This document shows positions 55,776 to 64,000 of a DNA stretch of 64,000 bases, piece after piece (position 1 is the stretch's first letter; each line of letters opens with the position of its first letter). Location of the stretch: positions 5,820,842-5,884,841 of the forward strand of contig OZ020306.1 in the NCBI GenBank assembly GCA_963971305.1. Reading direction: 5' to 3'. The notes beneath the pieces are model-generated. The model had not been told where the DNA came from. It saw nothing but the letters and a program-made list of their open reading frames with translations, and made no database searches. This DNA is from Arcuatula senhousia (Eukaryota; Mollusca; Bivalvia; Mytilida; Mytilidae). A program made the translations under genes and the position numbers.

Positions 55776-56920
55776 GCTCAAACATCAACAAGAAACAATG
55801 GTACAACAACACTTCTGAAAATAGAAAGAAAATAAACTTTCAGTTTTTCATAACTTATTAGTTTAGTAAATGGGCTATCTTAAATGTTTGAATCTATCTA
55901 AATATGCATTTTCTCACTGGGACCAAAAACAAACTGCAGCTGAGTCGACCCAGATTCTTGTTTTTATAATGCTGTTTGTACATGTATTCTACTTCAACTG
56001 GAGGTTCCAGGCAGTCAGCAATCCATAAGGTCTTTGGGTGTAAGACTTTTTGGGGGATTTTTGCTAAGCTTTTGATTCTGAAGATTGTGCAAGATCAATC
56101 AATTCATTCTTTCAATGTTGTTGAACTTCTTCTAAAACCCTTTACATGTGACAAAGCCTTAAATGTTTCATGTATGAATTCATTCACCTATCCTTATCAA
56201 ACAACCAAGTTTTGCTGTTTGTGGACTTTTGGTCTTTGGATTGAGTTAATGTTAAAAAGATCATAAAGGGGATGGCAATAGCTAACCTAATGAATCATTG
56301 GAGCTAAAAAACAAAACTATGTCAGTAATAAGGAAGCGTTTATATAAAGTCAGTGTGCAGTATGTTGTAGACTCTGGACCAAAGAATCGTCCATCTAGAC
56401 CAATTATAGGTAATGTCAGACAATATTGAACTGCAGGCTAAGTTATGGCACAATTATGGTGGTCAGAAAGATGACATTAAAGACCGGACCAAGTGTCCAG
56501 TTCTCAAGTGATATCCGGTAATCAAATATAAATTATTATCATTAACTCACAAATTATGAATGAACCTACACTATATCAACTCCCTGTTCTGTTAATAACC
56601 ATATTGATTTTGGATTTACCGTGTAATATTATGTGACATTGATGGCCAGTTTTGGTCAATTGTACAACATGAATGACAAATAGATATGCCATGCCAATGG
56701 TTACTTGGCCAGCATTTACTTAAAGGATATTTATAATCACAAAATGCATTTTATACTGCCAGCAATTATTAAAGAGTTAATTGAATTAACAAAACATTTT
56801 TTTTCTACATGTAACACTCTTCATTAAATACCTTAAACATAAACTTTAAACAAAAATAAATAAGGTTGAGATGCTACAAAGAATTTGTGGTTGGCAAGCC
56901 ATTTTTTTACTCCTAACCAA
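55776..56920. other. No feature recognised
   Basis: Unique-looking AT-rich sequence. A + strand open frame at 55976-56266 has no coding signs beyond length. Confidence 0.4.
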
Positions 56921-56924
56921 ATGA

Positions 56925-57012
56925 GCTTAAGATTTAAACCTCTAGGCGAGTCGATTACTTACTGCATTCTATTACCTGAGTATAAGAACATAGGTATTGC
57001 CTGTTACAAGTC
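56925..57012 (-). mobile_element. Truncated SINE copy
   Basis: On the - strand the segment has the shared pre-A-box region (gaatgcagtaagtaatcgac, gcctagaggtttaaatctta) and an A-box-like aagctcatttggttaggag, then loses similarity before the B box. Same family as 57288-57482. Confidence 0.45.
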
Positions 57013-57044
57013 CCCCTCCTCAAGAGTTTTCATATCTCAATGAA

Positions 57045-57240
57045 CAGGGACAGATCCAGGGTTTTAGATTAGGGGTGGTGTAAAAAAAATTGATGCTGTT
57101 TTTTGTCAAGTGGAGCGAGGCAGGAAATCATTTTATTGTTATTTACGTGGATTATGTGCAAAAAACACATTTTTTGTCAGTTTTAGGGGAGATGTACGCC
57201 AGGTATGCCTTGTCCTGGATCTGCGCCTGAGGAGTGACTT
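57045..57240. repeat. Inverted-end repeat cagatccaggg … cctggatctg
   Basis: acagatccagggtttt and gtcctggatctgcgcc are inverted ends about 175 bp apart, with gtggagcgaggcaggaaa inside. Related to 48490-48648. Confidence 0.4.
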
Positions 57241-57287
57241 TAAACAATGCACAACTAACTCTCTAAACACTGTGGGATTTAAAGTTG

Positions 57288-57482
57288 AGTCCCCAATGTA
57301 ACCAGAGAGCATGATACACAACACCCGGCTACTGGCATCAAACCCAGACCCCCGTCCACTGTGACCAGCCAACTCGTAACTAAATAAGCTAAAGATTTAA
57401 ACCTCTAGCCAAGTTGATAACTTAATTAAATACAGCTTTACATTACCTACTAAAATACATGTATTTAAACTGTCCCATTACA
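57288..57482 (-). mobile_element. tRNA-derived SINE, second copy
   Basis: On the - strand: tagaggtttaaatctttagc, A-box-like region 57377-57392, B-box-like gtctgggtttgatgcc (57335-57350) and 3' segment catgctctctggttacattg, parallel to the copy at 30.7 kb. Confidence 0.55.
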
Positions 57483-58860
57483 CTAAATTGAATATCAAAA
57501 GCAAGCCAATTTTGAAATTTGAAAATTTTATCCAGTAAATCAGCATAACAAAATGTGAAATATTCCATCAACCATTCAACAAAATATACTTAATATATGT
57601 ATACATGCATTGGTGAATCTAGATATATGCATCTGACTAAACGAGTAATAGACCCAAATTCCCACTAATGATGATGAGCAACTCCTAATGTTGTATGCTG
57701 TACTCTCATTTATCAAGCAGTTAGGAAGTGCAACAATGTTTATTACCATGATTTGCTCATTTGAGCTGAAAACTTTACTGTAGCTTCAGTGGAAACATGA
57801 AAAGCTTGACGAGCAGTGACAAATCTAATTAATTCAACAACACTGAGGGTTTAATATAGCTTAAAATTAATGTTGCAATTCAATCATGTACTTAAAACTT
57901 GTGGAGAAATCCTGGTGGTGCGGGCTCCAAGGATCAATTATGGATGAAGTACACAGATTTTATAAGGATTCATCTTAGATATATAAATATCTATTAGTAA
58001 ATAATCATTTGTCATCTTGAAAAATTAGATCCTGATAAATAAGAAGTAGGTGCTTAAAACATATCATCTTAAAGGATTGTATAATGTGGGAGGTAATATG
58101 TTATAGCAATGACAAACAAGAGGTCTCTTAACACTAAAGAACCACAATGCAGAAAATTGAAGGTGGAAATTCATGTCATGGTACAGAGATAGTGAGTGCC
58201 ATTGAAATTTACAATTTCTTTACTAGTAAATGTAAAAACTGTTGTCATCATTTCCAGTATTTCATTTTTGTTTAGTTTACAAAAAAGAATCAGTCCCAAT
58301 AACTCAAAACTTCGCATCATTACTCAATGGATCTGATTTATTAGATTTTAAACTGACAATTTTTATACCATCATTTAATAGAATGTCTCTAAAAACAATT
58401 CTTAATTTACAATTGTCACCAAAAAATCCCATTTATTACACCTAACAAGACCACTAAGATATTGACTCAAAGACTTAAGGAAGTCAGGCAAACTTCTCTA
58501 AGTAGACAGTTTTATAGCTTTCTATCTCAGTCATACAAAAATAAGTCAGTCTATCAATCAATATTTTTTTCAGAAAAAAATTACAATACATGTATGATTG
58601 TATCCTGATGTAAAGATTAAGAAATTCCTATGGCCAAAGGGGAATAACTCTCACACAATTGAAAGGTAATTCAATTACATCAATTTCTGTTTGTTCAAAA
58701 AATATTTAGAACTCTTTATACCAACAAACATGCACATTTCATGTAGATAATGCTCTAGATTAACAAGAAAAGCTTGCTCTTACAAAAACTTATAATATTT
58801 CATGAAAGCTTCAAAGCCTATAAACTACAAGTAAACTTCCAAAGTTGCTTACACATTTAA
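57483..58860. other. No feature recognised
   Basis: AT-rich; no exon, inverted repeat or tandem repeat noticed. Confidence 0.4.
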
Positions 58861-59283
58861 CAAGATTGCTACACGTAGCCAATGTCCCCTGCCGCCACAT
58901 TAAAGTTGAAAATTTACTAAAATTTGATAAATTGAAATTGCATTGCAATGTGATCAACTACATATCATGACAAACCATCCTACAAAATTTCATCAAAATC
59001 TGCGCTCACAAAGTATTCCTATGACCTATAAAATGAACAAAGTCAATAAAGTCCCATAACTCCTATAAAATTTGCTGAATCAAATTGGCAGTGAGATATG
59101 ATCAACTACATATCATGACAAACAATCCTTCAAAATTTCATCAGAATCTGTTGAGCAGTCTCAGAGCAGTTGTGCTCACAAAATTGTGACAGACGCATGG
59201 ACGGAAGCATGGAGAGACGAATGGACAGATGGACGAAGACCATTACTAGGTCCCTCCCTCACGTTGCGGCGGGGGACAAAAAA
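58858..59283 (+). mobile_element. Pearl-type element, GTCCCC(T/C)GCCGC ends
   Basis: The left end aatgtcccctgccgccac is inverted at the right as gttgcggcgggggacaaa. Inside are two ~130-bp segments sharing atgatcaactacatatcatg, acaa(a/c)catcct/aatcctt and aaaatttcatca(a/g)aatctg (58950 and 59098), then a degenerate gacggacg-like tract (gacgcatggacggaagcatg). Confidence 0.65.
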
Positions 59284-60737
59284 GAGGAGATAGGGAGTTC
59301 AACTTATTGGGGAAAATTGCATGACACAAAAGCAGAGTATTATATTGAAATAACGAAGACAAAGAAAAGAAAAACTTGTAGCACTATCATTGCTGTTTTT
59401 TCTTTTAAGCTAACAAAACTGGTTTTGAACATAAAACATGTAAATTGTATTCCTTTAATAAAGACCATGATATAACATCTTTCCGTGATAATATTATAAA
59501 GTTTTGTTTAAAAAAAATCATGTCAAAAGCTAAACAAGCTACGTGACCTTCCATTATTCACAAAAGCAAATGTCAATTAAGAATTTCCTAGATAAATGTA
59601 ATCAAACATGAAAAAGGTACCCAATTCAATTAATAAACCTCAGAAAATTGGGAGAGTCGTCACAAGTCAATATTAATTGCTACATTGTACTCCGATTGCG
59701 ATCCAATGTTCAAGGCATACTGTATTAGATTTCCCCCATTCATAACACTGTAAAGGGTGTCAATCAGAAATCTACGATGTACCTAAAATACAACTCAAAA
59801 ACAAACCGCTTGATTGAAATACCAGGCTTGTCTTCATGGACAATGGTCTTGCACTGGAGTTCACACAAAAAAGTGTCAATCAGACTGAGAGACATGTCAG
59901 ATAAATGCTGGAGATGGTCAAATTTGAAAACTGGACTAAACAAATTGAAATTCATTTTGTACAGAGCCCTTTTCGTGTCCTTAGATTCAACGAACTTGGA
60001 CTTTGCAGTTTGAAGACTTGACATAAGCATGACAGATATTTATATGGACAGAGAATGTATATTGAAATGTAAACCATTAAAACTTTTAATAGAGAAAGGC
60101 CCTGGCACAGATTTCTTGTTTTACTGAAAAAACAAAAACAAAAGCAGAAGTGTTTAAAAGCAATTTGTTTTAAGCTTTTAATCATAAACCAAAAAGAAAC
60201 AATTTTCTTAATTCATCCAAAACTATATAATCAGCAAATCTCTGAGAATGACGTTCGTTAATCAACCATTCTCCTTGAAATGCTGCAGGCAACTATTCTA
60301 AAAAGCAAATGATAGTCCTGTTAATGACACTAATTGCAATAATTTGCCTTTAACTTTGGTGGAGTGTTTTTCATCGAGATGGCAAGTCTTTCACTACAAG
60401 GATTACAGCACAAATCATGTTAGGGCGATGGTTAGGATCTATAATCAATGAAAAAAGTCGATGCTTTACAGCGTTAAAACTCAAAGATAAAGTAAAAGTA
60501 ACACTAGGTTACTTGTTTAGGAGCACTTCTTTATTTACACATACTTAATTAATGCACCTCTTTTTTCTCCAGGAAGATTCAATTCTTACAATTTAACTTA
60601 AGTCCTAAGAAATCAGCTATCTTAAGTTCTGAATTTGGTACTTAAATAAAGGGTTTTTCAAGCATTATAAACTTTATCTACAGAAAAGCTCATAATGCAA
60701 TGGAAATTAACAGAAAACTGTGAGACAACTGCCATAT
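59284..60737. other. No confirmed feature; one weak open frame on the - strand
   Basis: 59764-60030 (- strand) is open with varied composition (…KSKFVESKDTKRAL…) and slightly higher GC than surroundings, but the opposite strand is also open and no good splice sites were found. Left unannotated. Confidence 0.3.
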
Positions 60738-60915
60738 ACTGTGGATTCATTTATTTTCGTGGTTTGGTGAAAAAGTGTCAGTTAGTGGATTCTTAAATTT
60801 GTGGTTCTTTAGCCTGCAGCATACACACCAATGTTAAAATTCCTTTTTGTGGGATATCAAATTTCGTGGATCAATTAAGGCCACCCACGAAAACCACGAA
60901 AATTGAAACCACAGT
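60738..60915. mobile_element. Palindromic MITE, CGTGG-type, better-preserved copy
   Basis: gtggattcatttattttcgtgg at the left and ccacgaaaaccacgaaaattg at the right are inverted, with shared interior words cagt(t/c)…tggattctt, ttgtggttct and caatgttaaaattcc versus the copy at 48.1 kb. Confidence 0.65.
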
Positions 60916-61177
60916 AATGTTAACTATGTGTCTATTATTGTATATATATTTTCAGGTAATTATCACTTGGTGGGTTTAGTTTAGATGTACTAGTAAAGAT
61001 ATTACAAGCTCTAGTTTTTGTATTCAACAAGTAAGACCTAAATTGGTTGTACAGCTGCGCAAGTGATTTTTTTTTTATAAGAAATCTGATGACTGCAGCC
61101 TCAATTAAGCAGCCTTCCATTTTTTTCTGGTCAAACTTGTCTTAGATTTTTTGAATTAAAAGCTAATTTAAAAAAAC

Positions 61178-62297
61178 AAGAACAGATTCCAGGTCCCCCG
61201 CCCGTTGAACGTTATATTGTTGAAGGGGCATACTGACCTGAAAATCACTTACACCTTAGGGGACCCCTATAGGAGTCTGCATACAAAATTTCAGAACCCT
61301 AGGATTAGTAGTTACTGAGAAAAGTGTTACGAAAAATTTACCATTGAGCCTATGGGAGAAAAAATGACTAAGTCATTAAACAGGAAGTAGATGTCAGACT
61401 GACCTTTAAACAGGAAGTAGATGTCAGACTGACCTGAAAATCACTTACACCTTAGGGGACCCCTATAGGAGTCTGCATACAAAATTTCAGAACCCTAGGA
61501 TTAGTAGTTACTGAGAAAAGTGTTACGAAAAATTTACCATTGAGCCTATGGGAGAAAAAATGACTAAGTCGTTAAACAGGAAGTAGATGTCAGAATGACC
61601 TGAAAATCACTTACACCTTAGGGGACCCCTAAAGGAGTCTGCATACAAAATTTCAGAACCCTAGGATTAGTAGTTACTGAGAAAAGTGTTACGAAAAATT
61701 TACCATTGAGCCTATGGGAGAAAAAATTACTAAGTCGTTTAACAGGAAGTAGATGTAAGACTGACCTGAAAATCACTTACACCTTAGGGGACCCCTATAG
61801 GAGTCTGCATACAAAATTTCAGAACCCTAGGATTAGTAGTTACTGAGAAAAGTGTTACGAAAAATTTACCATTGAGCCTATGGGAGAAAAAATGACTAAG
61901 TCGTTAAACAGGAAGTAGATGTCAGACTGCCCTGAAAATCACTTACACCTTGGGGGACCCCTATAGGAGTCTGCATACAAAATTTCAGAACCCTAGGATT
62001 AGTAGTTACTGAGAAAAGTGTTACGAAAAATTTACCATTGAGCCTATGGGAGAAAAAATGACTAAGTCGTTAAACAGGAAGTAGATGTCAGACTGACCTG
62101 AAAATCACTTACACCTTGGGGGACCCCTATAGGAGTCTGCATACAAAATTTCAGAACCCTAGGATTAGTAGTTACTGAGAAAAGTGTTACGAAAAAAAGT
62201 GTGACGGACGCACGGACGGACGGACGGACGCACGGACGGACGGACGGACACCAGCATTTCCAAGTCCCCGCTCCGCGTTGCGGCGGGGGACAAAAAT
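61178..62297 (+). mobile_element. Pearl-type element with six 166-bp core repeats and an ACGG tract
   Basis: Left end acaagaacagattccaggtc then cccccgcccgttgaac; right end cgttgcggcgggggacaaaaa. Core units are marked by (a/g)ggggacccct at 61258, 61454, 61620, 61786, 61952 and 62118: 166 bp apart except the first, which has an extra 30 bp through a local duplication of aaacaggaagtagatgtcag. Then come gacggacgcacggacggacg repeats (62203-62250). Units are almost identical, suggesting recent expansion or homogenisation. Confidence 0.8.
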
Positions 62298-63127
62298 ATT
62301 TCTAATACCCTAAGGATAAAAGATTAAAAAATAAATTTTGTAAAATTCAAGTAAAAGGAAAATAACTTACCTTTCTCCATCCTTCCTGCATCAATGTATA
62401 AAACATCATATACAGGTGTTAATTGTGAACTGTTAATATAAATATAAACACCTGCCTTCAATGTCCATTGCTAAATATTGCTTCAGATCTCCATAAGTTT
62501 AATATTAACTGTACTACTGATACATCAATACCAAACAGATGCAGTCACTGTTCTTGTAGAACATGATACAGCAATTTATATGTATATGGTGGTTTTTACT
62601 GTTTGTTTTACATTTAGCTTTAAGTATAAAACTAATCTTCAACACCACCCCCTCCCCCCCCCCCCCCAAAAAAAAAAATCCATATCCCCAAACTGTGAGG
62701 AATTTTAAAACAAATCTGATAAAAATATACTTTATTTAATTTTTTTTATAAAAAAGTTTTATTTGCCACAGCTGTTTAAATTAAATAACTGTTTTAAGAA
62801 ACATCACTCATGCAAAGAATTCTTAAACTTTTACAACAGCTTTTGCACTATAAACAAGTCAATAGCTATTTTAAATTGTTCCAAGGAAATGAAATGTATA
62901 GTTTAATGATTAGAAACTGTTAAATTTCATTCCTTATTTTATGTTTATCCTAATTCAATTAGTGACACAAAGAATATAAAGATGTCTGCACATTTGAAAA
63001 TCGGTGATGCAAGGCTAAAAGAAGCTAATTCAATGCTCTCAGTCAATACCAACCACTTAAAGACTATATTCAAACATTGATTCTGAAAGGCCTTTGTGCA
63101 ATTGTTAAGCAAATATTTAAGTTTGAG
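62298..63127. other. No feature recognised apart from a C/A homopolymer
   Basis: A poly-C then poly-A tract lies at about 62652-62679. A perfect donor-like aaag|gtaagtta is seen on the - strand near 62370, but no exon could be supported. Confidence 0.35.
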
Positions 63128-64000
63128 AAGAACTAGAGGCTCCCAGGAGCCTGAATCGCTCACCTTGTATTCGATGATACAATGTACTTATATGCTGGAT
63201 ATTTCATTAAAGGACTGCTACTCTGTGGAATTATCAATTTTAATGTTCTAAGGGAAACAACTCCTATCAAGAAAGGTCTTACAACTTTGACCCCATTACA
63301 TAATTTTTAGATCTTTATGTGCTTAACCATATGCAATTTAAATTTTTCAAATATCTTGTATTGTTTTCAAGATATAAGCCTTAAAAGAGCAAAATTTGAA
63401 AAAAAAACAAGAAAAAGGGCAATAACTCCTACAACCATTGTAAGATCTTCTTCAAAACTTCAGGGCAGGTAGATCTTTATGTGCTGATCATTATTATCCA
63501 AATAGAATTTTAATATCTATTACCATTTTTGAGTTATTTGCAAAAAACTGCAATTTACCTTATGTTCTATTTTTAGCCATGGCGGCCATGTTTTTTGTCG
63601 AATCGAAATTTCGAACGATAATTTTGTAGACCACATACTATTGAACAACCCTACCAAGTTTCATTTCATTTGACTAAGCAGTTTCAGAGAAGAAGATTTT
63701 TGAAAAGTTGAACAAAAAACTGTGAAAATGGTCAATTTTTACAATCCAAGGGGTATAACTCCTAAAGGAATGATCCTACAACTTTGACTCTGTTACAACT
63801 TTTGTAGATCTTGATGTGCTTAGTCATATGCAATTTAAATTTTTGAAATATCTTGTATAGTTTTCAAGATATAGGGCTGAATAAGTAAATTTTTTGAAAA
63901 AAATCCAGAAAAAGGGCAATAACTCCAACATCGGTTGTTGGATCTACTTGAAAATTTCTGGGCAGGTAGATCTTGAGGTGCTGATCACTTTAACCCTATG
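63128..64000 (+). mobile_element. Third copy of the 45.5-kb family, cut by the window end
   Basis: Left end gaactagaggctcccaggag then gaatcgctcacctt. The interior repeats a ~500-bp segment: aactcctatcaagaaaggtc (63260) / aactcctaaaggaatgatcc (63757), gcaatttaaatttttcaaat (63333) / gcaatttaaatttttgaaat (63829), and gggcaggtagatctt twice (63463, 63960). Confidence 0.6.

Noticed and set aside
51581..55781. Ten overlapping long open frames (155-689 codons) on both strands as protein-coding genes
   Set aside because: They are one 54-bp tandem repeat read in several frames; both strands are open at once, composition is purely periodic, and no splice or promoter context supports them.
59764..60030. 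Minus-strand frame of 88 codons as an exon
   Set aside because: Composition is plausible but both strands are open, no clear splice sites were found and no family is recognised.

Overview
The window looks like nuclear DNA from a bivalve mollusc, most probably a marine mussel such as Mytilus. It is AT-rich, has gt-ag introns of vertebrate-like size, and is full of short non-autonomous repeats of types known from bivalves: pearl/HINE-type elements with ~170-bp core repeats and ACGG tracts, palindromic MITEs and a tRNA-derived SINE. There is no prokaryotic or viral gene organisation. The species assignment is inference from repeat style and from protein family.

Left edge (1-1.2 kb, + strand): the last coding exon and the 3'UTR exon of a gene for a small Met/Gly/Ser/Thr-rich protein with a six-cysteine C-terminal module. 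Its upstream exons lie outside the window.

Centre (about 4.6-37.1 kb, - strand): thirteen exons with consistent phases that join into one open frame of 1331 residues. The order is five Ig domains, two FN3 domains, one transmembrane helix and a long cytoplasmic tail, which is the architecture of the Turtle/IGSF9 family of neuronal adhesion proteins. The signal-peptide exon was not found. It must lie to the right of 37.1 kb, inside or beyond the window. The 14.4-kb intron between Ig1 and Ig2 carries pearl-like elements, a tRNA-SINE and a single-exon pseudogene with one frame break. An orphan coding-looking exon with its own frame break (5.73-6.03 kb) lies downstream of the Turtle stop codon.

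Right part (37.1-64 kb): no resolved gene. This is probably Turtle intron 1 or upstream DNA. It holds many repeats, a possible isolated Reeler-like exon (49.05-49.16 kb), a 473-bp palindromic element containing ATGCATGCAT palindromes, and a 4.15-kb minisatellite (51.6-55.8 kb). The minisatellite has 54-bp units arranged in a ~1610-bp higher-order repeat, and nearly every unit carries a perfect CAG|GTAAGT splice-donor sequence on the Turtle coding strand. Its long open frames on both strands follow from the unit length being a multiple of three and are not taken as genes.

The least expected observations are the splice-donor minisatellite, the common plan of several unrelated repeat families (short terminal inverted repeats around ~166-174-bp core arrays), and the small duplicated or orphan exon-like pieces in and around the Turtle gene.
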